A stretch of 64,000 nucleotides of DNA, taken from NCBI GenBank assembly GCA_024867545.1, contig JANFNE010000039.1, positions 186,001-250,000 on the forward strand, given 5' to 3'. This document shows positions 42,801-54,153 of this stretch, one piece after another. The translations under genes and the position numbers were made by a program. This stretch comes from Phytopythium helicoides (Eukaryota > Oomycota > Peronosporomycetes > Pythiales > Pythiaceae). The notes below the pieces were generated by a model. That model saw nothing but the letters and a program-made list of their open reading frames with translations. It did no database searches and had not been told where the DNA came from. The number at the start of each line of letters is the position of its first letter. The first letter of the stretch is position 1.

Positions 42801-44211
42801 TGTGAACAACTCCAGCTTCGGCGCGAACGACTCCTGCTCGTAGAGACTCTGGAGTGCCTCTACAACGTGGAAACGAACCAGCGCAGCTTTGTCATTCAGT
42901 AGCCACCCCAGATATTTCAAAAAGTTGTCCTTGAGATAGTGGTCAGGGATTGTGTAGATCCAATGGCCGATCGCCAGAACACTCTCAGCGCGAATCTCTG
43001 GCATTACATCCCGGTACCGATGCGCAAATACACCGTTGAAGACCAGATTGATTGCTGCCAGCAATTGCTGCAGTCGCGTCTCGTACATTGCTTTGTTTTC
43101 TTTGAGGAGAGCTTCGCGACGCGCGTTAGGGCTTTTCCGAATTGGCGTCGACTGGCGGCTACTGGAGACTCCTAGTTGGCGATTGACGACAGCAAGCTGC
43201 TGCGTAACAGTAGCTACAGCATCTGCGAGTCCATTTGCGAGGGAATAAACTCCGACGGCTGCTGTATGCCGAATAGCTCGCACCTCAGCGCTAAACCACA
43301 AAACCATCAATATGGACCATGAGTTGAGGTGCTATCATGAAGATGTGCTCACCTTGATAATGTAGTCATCCAGTCGACTGCTTTCCCCACAATGTTGGAC
43401 GAAAACAAAATTTCGCTTTCGTAGCACTCGGAAGCAAACGAGCGCCAGAAGTCAGCATAATTACGGTGAACTTTCTTCGAGCCCTTCGTCCTTGGTGCGA
43501 TCGGGTAGCTTCCGCGAGACTCGGCCAATTCTTTCACGACAGTTTCAACCAGGTTGTTCATGTCCAGGTTGTCCATACTGTCAGTGTGTGCAACAATCTT
43601 GTTGGTGGCACCGCAGGCGTGAAAGATAAAATTCAGCAGCTCGCGAGAGCTCTCCGTTTCATCGGCATCGAATCGCTCCCTCCACATTGTGAGCGCATTT
43701 TGTAGACCCTTTCCCTCTTGCACCGCATCTGCACAAGCATGCACAACATCAGATCACTACAAGCACGCAATGTTCTCTTGATGCCGCCTCACCGAATAAG
43801 CTCACATGCTCCTGGTCCTTCCCATCCGTATCCACCCCAGCTTCTTGCACGCTTCCCTCTGCGAGCTCTTTCTTCGCTTTCGCAGACCCCGGGTGCTTTG
43901 GCGGTCGCTTCGCGCTCGACGCAGACGCCGGCCGCGACCGCTTCCTCTGCGGCGTGGTACCCACCCGCTTCGTCCCTCGCGCGCCGGGCCTTCCGCGCTG
44001 CCGCCTCGTCCTCCTCGACCTCCTCCTGCTCGCTCTCCTCGTCCATGTCGTCCTCGTTCTCCGGATCCGACCTGCGCGCAAATCACCAGCAGCTCAGCGT
44101 CCCTCGCCCCTGCAAGCCAGCGCCAGCCGCCGCGCACTCGTCTGCCCGCGGGTCCGCCACGCTGTAGAGCTGCGGCTTCCTGCGCTCGCGCGTGCTGCGC
44201 CTCGTGGCCAT
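39858..44211 (-). CDS. SCC3: Cohesin subunit SCC3/STAG
   Basis: Six exons: 44211-44138, 44071-43793, 43728-43353, 43290-42428, 42359-42175 and 42101-39858. Introns of 62-73 nt are all GT-AG. The product is about 1,339 aa. Exon 1 starts MATRRSTRERRKPQLY; exon 2 is acidic, then basic. Exon 3 carries the STAG domain (NYADFWRSFASECYESEIL), and exon 4 the stromalin conservative domain (HRYRDVMPEIRAE, FLKYLGWLLND, VRFHVVEALQSLY). The rest is HEAT-like helices, a KKSKKRGKKK tract and a disordered C terminus. SCC3/STAG binds the cohesin kleisin and loads cohesin on DNA. Exons 1 and 3 to 6 join in phase, but exon 2 changes frame by +1 at about 43,966-43,990, so one base there is probably extra. Confidence 0.92.
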
Positions 44212-44757
44212 GGCTCCTCTCCCTGCAGTCGACGCCGAGCTCAAGGGCAAGTGTCGATGGCTGTTTCTCGGCAATGGCAACGAAAGTGCAAGCCTTTCGG
44301 CGCCAAAAAGTCGAGGTATTATTGGATGAAAGTGTGTGGCATAATAGATGGTGATTGGCTAGATGGACGATTTATTTTTGCCAAATACGTAGAATGAATA
44401 TTCCTCTACAGTGAAACGGAAACCTCCCTCTACCGTGACTGTCATCCACTGTAGAGGGACGCGGCTGGGAGGAATGGAAGTATCCCTTTACAGGAGCAAG
44501 GAGTCGCAGTTTCCAAGGTCCGCCGGGGGATTTTCAGCCAATGCAGCCGCTGACGCACCTGCGTTGGCGTCAATACTCGCTTACGGTTGGCCAAAACTAA
44601 AGATCCCTGTCCACGGATTGGCCGAAATGCCGCTCCAGACCGTTTGAAGAGCTTTAGCCGCATCTTTGACACCTTTCTCCACCGTTCATTGCAGCTTTTA
44701 CCTTCAAGAACAGGCTGCGGTGGATCAAGCAGTCGGCGCCAGTTGCGCTTTCGGTGC
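44212..44757. other. Divergent promoter region between SCC3 and the C2 gene
   Basis: 546 bp between two start codons. Contains the inverted repeat noted separately and CCTCTAC-type motifs, with no gene. Confidence 0.55.
44402..44459. repeat. Inverted repeat/stem-loop with an extra direct copy
   Basis: TCCCTCTACCGTG (44425-44437) and CACTGTAGAGGGA (44447-44459) form a 13-bp inverted repeat with one mismatch and a 9-nt loop. A further direct copy, TCCTCTACAGTG, lies at 44402-44413. It sits in the shared promoter of two divergent genes, so it could be a protein-binding site. Confidence 0.75.
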
Positions 44758-45863
44758 ATGGGCAAGAGGACCAAGAGCAAGCGCGAGCACTCGATGAGCG
44801 AGAGCAAGACCACGCCCGCGGCTGCGGCCGACGCCAAGAACGGCACGCTGCACGTCAAGGTGCTGCGTGCGCGCGACCTGCCCACGATGGACTTTGGCAA
44901 GCGCCAGGACCCGTTCGGTGCGTTCGCGGGGCTGCAGGATCCGGCGGCTGGGCGCTGGGCTAACGGGCGTGGCGGATGCAGTGCTGGTGCATCTCGAGGG
45001 CTCGGACCCCAAGGTCTGGGGCGCCACGGACCCGGCGTTCCAGGGCGGGAGCAACCCCGAGTGGCCCGAGGGAGCCAACAACGAGCTCGAGCTCTTCTAT
45101 GACGCCACGGTGCAGCAGGGCGCCGCCACGCTGACCGTCGAGGTGTTCGCGGACGAGTCGGGCGACGAGCTCATCGGCATCGGCCAGCTCAACGTCGCCG
45201 ACGTTGTGCAGAAGCAGACCGAGGACCCGACCGACCTCAAGCTGCGCCTGCGCGACAGCATCCGCGGATCGTCGAACCGTGGTGAGGTTGACCTGCAGGT
45301 CTGGTTCGGCCCGCCGGTGCGCCGCGCCTTCCGCGCCGCTCAGCGCGCGACCAAGCTGCTGGACGCCCGAGATGCCTTTGTGGCGATGCTGTACTCGCTC
45401 GTCAAGGCCACAACCGCGTACCTGTCGGACCACTTGCAAGTGTACGTGCACTACTCCAACTAGATCCCAAGCACCCGCTCACACTGACACTACTCGATGA
45501 ACATAGGCCGACGGAGTTTGTCAAGAAGCATCGTAAGCTGAGCATTGCGCTGGCTGCCGTCCTCGGAGTCTTCTCGGCGGGTGCTCTGGCCACTTTCTTG
45601 GCCATCGCCGTGCCAACGGCCATCGTTGCGGCGTTCACCGTTCCCGTTCTGGATTCTGCCGTTCCTGGCGACCGCGTTCTTCACGTCGCCAATCTGGATC
45701 CCCATCCTGCTCCTCGTTGGACTGTTCCTTGCTCTTTGTGAGCACCTTCGTGTTCGGTCTTGGCGTCACGTCTCGCCCCGTTCGCCGCAAGGGAGCGATG
45801 CTGTCGACCAAGATCAAGCACTCGCAGGTTGGTCAGCGTGTGGTCTACGAGAAGGCGGAGTAA
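44758..45863 (+). CDS. C2-domain protein with C-terminal membrane segments (frame slips)
   Basis: Exon 1 is 44758-44917, then a 64-nt intron with a GCTAAC branch site, then exon 2 from 44982. The C2 domain spans residues of about 29-160: LHVKVLRARDLPTMD, DPFVLVHL, GSNPEWPEG and VEVFADESGDELIG match C2 strands and a partly kept Ca-binding loop. After another intron (acceptor ending 45506) come hydrophobic segments (LSIALAAVLGVF, FWILPFLATAFF, ILLLVGLFLAL) and a basic tail ending VVYEKAE. Three one-base slips (near 45,435, 45,640 and 45,730) break the C-terminal frame. Each is a +1. It probably binds lipid at a membrane; the family is not named. Confidence 0.7.
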
Positions 45864-46147
45864 TGGCCAGCGCTCGCGAGCTCGTTGGTCTTGCGGCACC
45901 GTATTGGCCAGTTGTAGTTCATTTTCTTCTTCATTGGGATGAGTTGTTGTCTTGGCGAGGTCGGGAGTTGATCGCCAGGATCAGGATGAAATGGTGTCGT
46001 CTTCATTTTTAAACTGGCCGAGTGCCCACAATGACATTGAAAACTCATGGGGTTTATCTAGTTGCTTTCCCGAGCTCTCTGATGCAAAGACGCAAAGGAG
46101 ATTGAGCATGAAGGTTTGGTTATTCCTATGAATGTGTTAAACACTCA
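45864..46147. other. Convergent intergenic region
   Basis: Between the C2 gene and kinesin stop codons. Nothing recognised. Confidence 0.5.
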
Positions 46148-49100
46148 CTACTCCTTGCCTCCTGCTGCTGGAGCTTGCGTTACATTCTTGGTCGCTTTAC
46201 CCATCTCGACACTTCGTGCTCGAGCCGCAAAGTTGAGCGTGCAAAAAGATTCTTCTGCATTGTAGTCCACTGGGCTTGCACAGGCGACCATAAGCGTCTT
46301 CGAGTCGCCACCCAGCGCATCCTGCAGCAAATAGGTGAGGGCCGAGTTGCGGTAAGGCACATGCTTCGCGCGGCTTGCACGAGCGGCAATCACATCCCCA
46401 AGCGCAGACAACGACTTGTTGATACTTTGTGCTTCCTTCAGACGCTGGCCCTCGGCTCCGGTCTTGGAGAGACGCTCAGAACCCGCCAAGTCTACTAAGA
46501 ACAGCTTACCATTTGCAACTGTGCCTGCGACTATGTTGGCGCTGCGAATGTTGACTGCTAAGATAGAATGACTTCGACTGGAGTGCTCGTTCATATCGGT
46601 TGCATGCGTGCTGCGATTCTTGTTGCCGCGCTTGATGAGTTCGAAAACTTCATCAAGTGACTGCACGGGAACGACAGTGAGGCCTGGAACAAAGTTACCA
46701 GTCGGGTCCTTGACGCACTTGGAGATTTGTAGATGCAGCGTCTGCCGCCAACAAGTCACGAATCTGCTCATTGTAGATCTCGAGCACACTCACAGTCAAG
46801 TCGTCCTGGTACTCGCTAGCACGTGCTGATTTGCGCGAAAACAACTCTTGCAGCGAGCGCGTGTTGATGCCTGGGCTCTCAGGAGGACCAGACATTGTGA
46901 ATGTTTTGCCAGAACCTGTCTGACCGTAAGCAAAAATACAGACGCTGTAGCCGTCGAGGATACTCGTGACAAGTGGTTGGACCTCCAAGAAGACTGCTTC
47001 CTGTGTTGAGTTGGAGTCAAAGACGCGATCAAACTCCCACGTCTTGGTCTTTCCCCTTATCACCCGCAAGTGTGATCTCTTCTGGAGAGGGGATTTTGCA
47101 CGCTACCTTACTGCCATTGCTAATCTCTGACTTGGAGATCGGGCGAACGCGGCACAACACGCGAATATTGCCCTTCAATTCCTGCACCAGGTTGAATAGG
47201 CGCTTCCGCTCTTTGAGCTCACGTTTATAGTTGTCCACAACACCTGCCATGGCTGCCGATTGTTGTTTGAGGCGTGAGCTCAACTGTTCGCTGACCTGTG
47301 CCACGAGCATTGGCAGCTGTTGCGAGCTCAGCGCGGCAACTGAAGTCTTCAACGTCGCAAGCTCTGCCTTCTGACCACGCGTAAGCTTCGTGACAACTGC
47401 CACGGCCCTGCGCTTGTCTTGCTCTGCTCGCCCCGCACCATCAAGCTTTTTCTTCAGATCAAGGATAGCCTTCTTTGCCTGCTCTTTGATCTTGGCAAGT
47501 TCAGCCTCGGCAGTCGACTTCAGCTTTGCATGTTTTTCTTCCCATGCACGCTCACGCGTGGTTGCATCAGATGTTAGTTGTGTCACTTGTTCATGTGCGG
47601 CCTTCAACGAGTTCTCTGTTTCTTGTAACTTAGCCTTCACAGATTCAACATTAATCAATTGGGCACACACAAAAAGATTGTGAGCACCCTTCATTTACCT
47701 GGAGAGCAGCCGAGTCTGAAGAACTTGCTGCCGCACTTTGCTTGGCTGAAGTCTGCGCCTCTGTGAGCGCTTTTTGTAGTTGAGCAACCTGGAATTTGCA
47801 ATTGTCAAAGACTTTCGAGTCAGTGGTTGCGAAAATCGATTCCCTCTACGACTTCCGTACCTTTTGAGATGAGTTCTTTAGTTGCTCCTCGCACTCTGAA
47901 AGCTGTGTGAAATAATCATAGCGACACAGAGTTATTCGACCCAGTCAATCTCGAAAGTCTTTCGGAGCAGACAGATACTGTACCTGTTTCTGGACACGTT
48001 TCAACTCCTCACTGTTGTCATCAGCATTCGTGGAGACTGCTGGAACTGGGACCGGAGGAGGCGTGGCATCTCCAGTTGAGATAGCTGCGGCTGCTTTAGC
48101 TGCTGCTGCATTTGCCTCAGCGGCTGCAGCTTTGGCCTTCTGAAGTTGCTGATGCATATCTTTCATCTGAAGCAATAACTTCTTCTTGTCAGCTTCAAGT
48201 TGCTCGATCACCTTTGAGTTGTCAGTAGTGTTCTCGCTGACTGTTTGCACAACTGTTGCAGTTGGTGCCGCAAGCTGGAGTTGGGCTTCCTTGAGCTGCT
48301 GTGTGAGACGTTGCTTCTCAGCTTGTACTTTTTCAAGCTCTGCCTTGCGTACCATTTCTCCATCAGTCGACGAAGAAGCAAGTTTCCCAGGCGAAGAAGA
48401 AGCTGCCTTCTCACGAAGCAATTTGTTCTCTTCCATAAGTTTTTCAAGCTCTGACTTCATAGCACTGATTTCAGCGATCGCTTCGGCTTCTCCAGCAGCA
48501 GAGCTCCCATTTGATCCAGAGGATGCACTCACAATCTCATCCACGTTAAACTCGCGCACATTTGCACCAGCGTCACGCAACTGACGCTCGAGATCTTTGA
48601 TCACGTTTGCAAGCTCCTCCACGATTGCTCCCTTCTCTTGCAACTTCTTCTGCATCGTAGTCTTGAGAATGGCTGTTTGTGACTTGCTCAGAAGCTGCAG
48701 CTTGCTTAATGAATCTTGAGCCCGCTGTTCGCTCTCTTTTGCAACTGCGAGTTCCTTCCTCAATTGCTCACACTGCACTTCGAGTTCAGGATTGACTAAC
48801 GAACCGACAGTTGAAGATTTACTCGCACCAGCTCTAGCTCGGCGACGAGCTCGACGAGCATCCGGGTCTTCGTTGCCATCCATAAAATCGTCTTCTGCGT
48901 CAAGTTGCTCACCCTGATCATCATCAGATAGTCCAAGCTCATCCTTGAGTTGCTGCTGCTTCTTGCGTCGTGCCGATGCTTCGCCGTAGTCAGGGTAATC
49001 ATCGTAATGGCTGCTTCGCTGGTATTGCTGCTGGGCACGCTGTGCTAGCCGAGGATCGTACGTCGCTGGCCGAGAGAACACTGGGTAGCGGTCGCGGTCG

Positions 49101-49556
49101 CGCTCTCTATCCCTGTCTCGGTCCCTATCACGGTCGCGATCTCTGTCTCTGTCTCGATCCCGATCACGGTCTCGATCGCGTTCACGATCTCTGTCTCGAG
49201 TGCGTTGGCGTTCGCGGCTGCTATCTCTAGGACGGTCTCGGTCACGGTCTCGGTCACGCTCGCGGTCTCGGTCGCGAGGTCGGTAGTCCCGGTCACGCTC
49301 GCGATCATATTCACGGTCCTTTTCTCGTGAGCGAGGGACGCTCGAACGGCTCGGCGTCCTTGTCGTCTAGATCATGAGAGCTCTGTCGATCGCGGTGAGA
49401 CTTGCGATCACGGTCTCGATCTCTTTCTCGGTCTCGATCACGTTCTCTGTCTCGCTCTCTGTCTCTATCTCGACTATACTCAAGAGTTCGGCTGCTGCTG
49501 CTGCGAGACGATCGGTCGTAGTCGGCCTCGTGGCTGCTGCGCTCACGCTCTGACAT
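46148..49556 (-). CDS. Kinesin-14 (C-terminal motor) with Arg-Asp-rich N terminus
   Basis: Four exons: 49556-47984, 47902-47861, 47788-47699 and 47634-46148, coding for about 1,062 aa. Residues 27-160 are dominated by Arg-Asp and Arg-Glu dipeptides. A coiled-coil stalk follows. The motor begins at about residue 700 with GNIRVLCRVRP, the neck-motor junction of kinesin-14, and holds the P-loop GQTGSGKT, switch I NEHSSRSHS and switch II LVDLAGSE. The motor lies at the C terminus, so it should move toward microtubule minus ends, in spindle or cilium transport. Three +1 slips (about 49,320, 47,053 and 46,703) split the frame; each can be mended by dropping one base from a homopolymer, and the total then becomes a multiple of three. 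Confidence 0.9.
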
Positions 49557-49919
49557 AACGTAGCGGTACTATCCAAGCAGACTGGCAACAAGAAAAGCGA
49601 CGAATCTTCAGCTAGCAAATATCTGCTGTCTTGTGCAAGCAATGGGGTTCAAGCCGAGCTTCCACGAGTTCCCTTCCCTTGATGCGCGCAAATGGCAGGT
49701 TACTCGGCCTTCAGACGGTGTGAGAGGTTTCAAGAATTCGGTGATCCACTTTTATCTGCCAAGCAGTGATGAAACGACTCGGCCAACGTCTGGGACTGTC
49801 GGTCGACAGCTATTGATAGTGAAGTGAGCAAGCATGTCAAGGTCGCCAATTCCCAAAGGATTCACGCATGCTTGCCTTGCAAAAAGCTCTATTTGGTTTT
49901 GGCAGAGTGATAAGTTATT
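49557..49919. other. Intergenic between kinesin and NAA60
   Basis: 363 bp with one 64-codon frame on plus that I regard as chance. Probably the kinesin promoter plus the NAA60 3' UTR. Confidence 0.5.
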
Positions 49920-50993
49920 TTACACGTACGTGACATCGAGCGTGTCCGTCCGAGGGGTGGAAGAGGATAGAGATGAGTTGCTCTCGTCTTCCGAGTCTTC
50001 GCCCGCCAATCCCTCGACAATCTTACGCCAGCCGAAGGACGCGAAGGATAACAGCGCCACGAACGGTCTGGCACCACCACAGTGTTTGTCGGAATTAGTA
50101 GCTGCGTCAGCACACGAGTCGCCAAACGCGCCATGCCACATCATCAACTCTCTACGCCGCTGAAGACAGTGGATAGATAGATAGATGGAGAAACACAGGA
50201 CGCCGCCACTCACCTCGCGATCAGCTCCAGCCAGCCGGACTGCGGCGCCGCGCCGTTCACGTAGTGTATATACAGGAACGCGTCGTGCCGGACGCCATCA
50301 ATCATGTAGTAGTCTGTCGATCCCGTTAGCGCCTGGCACCATCCAAAACAGCACAGAACTCCTCGTACCTGGCAGGTAGCGCAGGTTCTGGAAGCCGTTC
50401 TTCTCGTAGAACCTCCGTGCGCCAATGTTGTCGGCCTTGACATGCAGGTAGACGGCTCCGCACTCTGGCAGCTCGCGCGCGTGCTCCAGACACTGCTGTA
50501 TCAGCGCCGTGGCGATGCCTCCGCGCCTCGCGGACCGCCTGGAGCCGAGCGTCAGGATGTACATGACGTGCGTGTGGCGCTGGTCGTCGGGCGAGACGAG
50601 GTCCGGGTCGTCCACCTTGCTGAGCGGCAGCGTGCTGGCGGTCACGACGCCCAGGATCGGCGCGTTGGGCACCTCGACGGCGTCCTCGGCGCGCTGCTCG
50701 TCCTCGGCGGCCAGCTCCACGGCCACGCGCGCCAGCATGGGCCCGCCCGTCTCCATCCACGTGCCTTGCGCCGCGCCGTCGTAGAACGACTGGTTGTAGC
50801 GGATGGGGAACCACTCCTCGTGCAGCGCGCGCACCTGCGGGATGTCGAGCGCCGTGAGCGCGCGGAACGCGATCACGCGGCTCTGCGTCGGCGCCGGAGC
50901 CGCAGCGGGCGCTGCAGACGCGGGCGGCCAGGCGGAAGACGCGGGGGTCACGTCCAGCGCCACGTCGGCCGCGGCAGCCACGGCGCCGCCCAT
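49920..50993 (-). CDS. NAA60: N-alpha-acetyltransferase 60-like (NAA60/HAT4)
   Basis: Three exons, 50993-50369, 50313-50214 and 50151-49920, with introns of 55 and 62 nt, giving 318 aa. The GNAT core includes FRALTALDIPQVRALHEEWFPI, the NAA60 opening, then RRSARRGGIATALIQQ (acetyl-CoA loop) and YLHVKADNIGARRFYEKNGF. Exon 2 gives YYMIDGVRHDAFLYIHYVNG, matching the NAA60 end of domain. NAA60 acetylates N termini of membrane proteins facing the cytosol from the Golgi. The last exon (WHGAFGD, FVALLSFASFGW) could hold the membrane-binding amphipathic helix. An alternative acceptor 8 nt earlier would end the protein at once. It lies 65 bp downstream of MUTYH on the same strand. Confidence 0.88.
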
Positions 50994-51058
50994 GTCGACC
51001 GGTCGAAGGTTTTCGGTTTTCCGAGGAGAAAAAGAGACTTTGTATTGGATGAACAACT

Positions 51059-53155
51059 CTACAGCTTGGTGAAGAATTGCGCGATGGACTTGGCCCGTTT
51101 CGCGCCTGCGACGTGTGGTGACGTCGACGACTTGGCTCGGCGCTTGGTGCTTGATGGGGGCTTGCACACCAGCTGCAAGATCTTCTTGACACCTGTGGTG
51201 ATGACCTTGCGCCTTCATCTCGTCTGTGGTCATCCATCGGAGCTCCTTTTCGTCCTTGTTGCTGGTCGCGAGGGACTCGGAGGGAGAGGAGGAAAGGTGA
51301 ACGTGCTCGATGCCCATGTGGTGCTTGACATGGGAGAAGATATGCGTGAGCTCGCCGAGGTCTTTTCGAGTCGCGTTGGCAGCTGAGATGGCCCTCTTGC
51401 CGAGCAGCTCCTCCAATCGAGGAGTTGCCAGCTTTTTTCGTTGAGCATACGCTGGAATCACGTCACCGTCGCTCACCTGGACAATGTGTGCCAGCATGAA
51501 TTCATGGACTTCACCCACTCTCAACAGCAGCAGCATACGAAGTACCTTGGTGTGGAGGAATTCCCATTGACCTGCTAGCAATCCACCAGCAGGGCGACGA
51601 CTCATGAGATAACGCCATGTGTCGGAATCGCCGTCGCTTTGATCAGAATCGTGAGGACACGAGACGACGGTCACCGCGATCGCCTCGTTCTTCGAGTCAT
51701 TCTTCTTGGCTTTGAGAGGGTATTTGCTGACCTGAAGAGCACGGACAAAGCCAGGTGAAATGGCGTATCATATCTGGATCTCCACAAGGCGTACAACTTA
51801 CATCACGAATTGAATTATCCCACTCGGACAGACGTGATCGATCGCAAATAGTGCACTCGTCTTCGATCTTGATCTCATCACTTGAGCGAGTCAAGCTCTC
51901 AGTTGTCCTGGCTTCTTCATAAGCCAGACACGTCCCACGGACAGGGCACTGGCTGCATTGTGGATTCTGTGGTTATGGATAGCAGAGATGTCTTCAGCAA
52001 TAGCCCATTTGTAAATGCATCACCGCTAAAGGAATAGTCACCTGCACGGTGCAGATCGTGGCTCCAAGTTCCATGATCGCCTGGTTCAGCGCACCAGGAC
52101 GGTCACACTCCTCCACCAATTCCCCCGCCTCCTTCCTGTTGTAAGAGCGTTAGACATACATCTACAATTACTTGTGCTAGCCATAGCTAATGCGCACCAG
52201 GATAGCTTGATGAGCTCTTTGTTCTTTGGATCTGCGCCCACTGCACGCAGGCGAGCGATGACACGGATGACATTGCCATCCACCAGTGGCGCACGATGCC
52301 CGAACGCAATTGAGGCGATCGCTCCTACATGTGGCTGTTAGGAGCTGGAATAAGATCCAAGAGCGCTTGCATCGTCGTACCAGCAGTGTACGGGCCAATG
52401 CCAGGGATTGTCAGAAGCTGGTCCACCGAGGATGGGAGCTCGCCGTCGAGGTTCTCCACCACGTACTTGGCGCCAGAGTGCAGCATCCGCGCTCTGCGGT
52501 AATACCCCAGTCCAGCCCACAGCGCATTCACCTCCTGCATATAAAGTAGCCATCAGCGTTGCATCTTCAACATCATGAATCTATCATGTCCTTGCACCTC
52601 CTCGCTAGCCTCCGCAAGAGCAGTCACGGTGGGGAACTTGTCAATCCAGCGGGTAAAGTACTCGACGACCGTATCAACCCTGGTCTGCTGCAGCATGATC
52701 TCGGACACCCACGTTTCATACGGCGTCACCTTCCTCGGCTGTTGCTGCTCCTCCAGTTTTTCCTCCGGCTCGACCTCAGGCGTGTCGAATTCCTCGACCT
52801 TCGGCTGCACGAACGCGTCCATTTTGCCTCTGGAGCCCGCGCCTTCGGCCTTCTGCTTGGTGTGCGTTGCCGTCGTCAGGTACGGCGGCGGGTCGCCCCG
52901 CCACGGCAGCTTCCGGCGGTACGCGTCGTACCATTCGAGCAGGTTTTCCCTCACTGCGCGCAGCTCCTTGAGGTCGAAGTCGTGGAACGCGGCGGCGTGG
53001 CGCATCGAGCGCGACACCTCGGGCAGCTCCGCTCCGTCATTAGCGCCACAATTAGCAGCAGCTTTAGCGCCAGTCGGAGCCGCCAGGTCCTCAATGTCGC
53101 CCGAGCGCGCAGCCTTGCGCTTGGCCGTCGTCCTGGTGGCGCGCTTCGTCGCCAT
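51059..53155 (-). CDS. MUTYH: Adenine DNA glycosylase MutY/MUTYH
   Basis: Six exons: 53155-52598, 52534-52381, 52324-52198, 52135-52042, 51966-51802 and 51731-51059. Introns are 56-75 nt. The product is about 589 aa. Signatures: catalytic Glu152 in [11 protein letters not shown], helix-hairpin-helix [10 protein letters not shown], Asp253 in LVDGNVIRV, and a 4Fe-4S cluster C-x6-C-x2-C-x5-C spanning exons 4 and 5. The C-terminal part is the Nudix-like 8-oxoG reader ([25 protein letters not shown]). It removes A mispaired with 8-oxoguanine. The last 45 codons lie in a frame shifted by +1 at about 51,205-51,208. They end in [10 protein letters not shown], similar to a PCNA-binding box, which supports that frame. 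Confidence 0.93.
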
Positions 53156-53168
53156 ATTGCCGTCGCCA

Positions 53169-53177
53169 CCAAAATGA
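53169..53177 (-). promoter_or_regulatory. Possible oomycete initiator for MUTYH
   Basis: TCATTTTGG on the minus strand, 14 nt before the MUTYH ATG, fits the oomycete initiator well. It lies inside the 180-bp divergent promoter shared with the next gene. Confidence 0.4.
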
Positions 53178-53335
53178 AATAGCTACGCAAATATACAGCA
53201 CTCCATTGGCCAAAAAGAGATCGGTTAGTACGCATTTTCCCCCAATGGAAAAGCGGCGGTGGCAGTCGCGTCCGCAGGGGAGCAGGCGCGGCGCGGGTAT
53301 ACTGAACTCAAGTGAATTCGCGCGCACGTGGCAGC

Positions 53336-53960
53336 ATGGAGCGCGTGGCGGAGCTCGCGCACGTCAAGGCGCCGACCGCGCCGCCCGCGGCCTCCGCCGC
53401 CGTGCGCGTGGCGTGGCACGGCGGGAAGATCTCCAGCAACAAGGAGGAGGCGCTGCGCAAGTTCCTGGAGCGCAAGGCGCGCGCGGGCGACCAGCGCGCC
53501 ATGGCGCAGATCCGCGCCACGCAGTCTCGCCGTGCGTCTGTTTGTCGATGGGGACGCTGGGCTGGGGCTGCGAGCTGACGGAGCGTTGGTGGCGGTCTTG
53601 CAGTGGGGCTGGAGCAGGATGGAGGCGTCGACAAGGCCGCGCACGTGAGTGTCTGCGGGTTCCAGGGAGTGAAAGGGTGGAGCTGACCGACTGCTGCAGA
53701 CGGCGAACCACAAGAAGAGCCGCCGGCCGCACGCCAAGGTGCAGGAGACCAGCGCGCACAAGACGATCGTGATCAATGGACGCGTGGTGGGGCCCAGGGT
53801 CAAGCAGCAGAAGGCCCGGCCGGCGCACGTGGTTGTGAAGACGGCCACGAACAAGCGCGGCAACAACAGCAAAAGCGCCAAGGCAGCGTCCTCAGAACGC
53901 ATCGCCTTGGAGAAACAGCTCGACCTGCCGCTCGACGCGCTATTGAAGCGCAAGGGCTGA
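53336..53960 (+). CDS. Small basic protein, unknown
   Basis: Three exons, 53336-53531, 53604-53644 and 53700-53960, joined by introns of 72 and 55 nt in correct phase, giving 165 aa. It is Lys/Arg/Ala-rich throughout. Visible segments are WHGGKISSNKEEALRKFLERK, HKKSRRPHAKVQ and ALEKQLDLPLDALLKRKG. There is no signal peptide or membrane segment. Basic charge and the short C-terminal helix would suit a nucleolar or RNA-binding protein, but I recognise no family. It shares a divergent promoter with MUTYH and converges with RadA (193 bp between stops). Confidence 0.75.
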
Positions 53961-54153
53961 GGGCTTGATGATGTGGGCCCGCCGGCTCGCTTGCACGTCG
54001 CGAGGGATATATACACACATACCATACACGAACAAAAGACGCCTTCATGATCATCGACAAGTGGTCTGCATTCCCAAGACACCAGAGTCATTCTTTTCCA
54101 ATGGTTCATCTTCCCCTCTTCTGCGTCTCTCACACGTAGTCGTGCTCGTCTGG

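Noticed and set aside
50298..51674. A single 458-aa protein joining MUTYH C terminus to NAA60
   Set aside because: Domain content belongs to two known families. The MUTYH end is found in the adjacent frame with its own stop at 51,059, and NAA60 has its own ATG.
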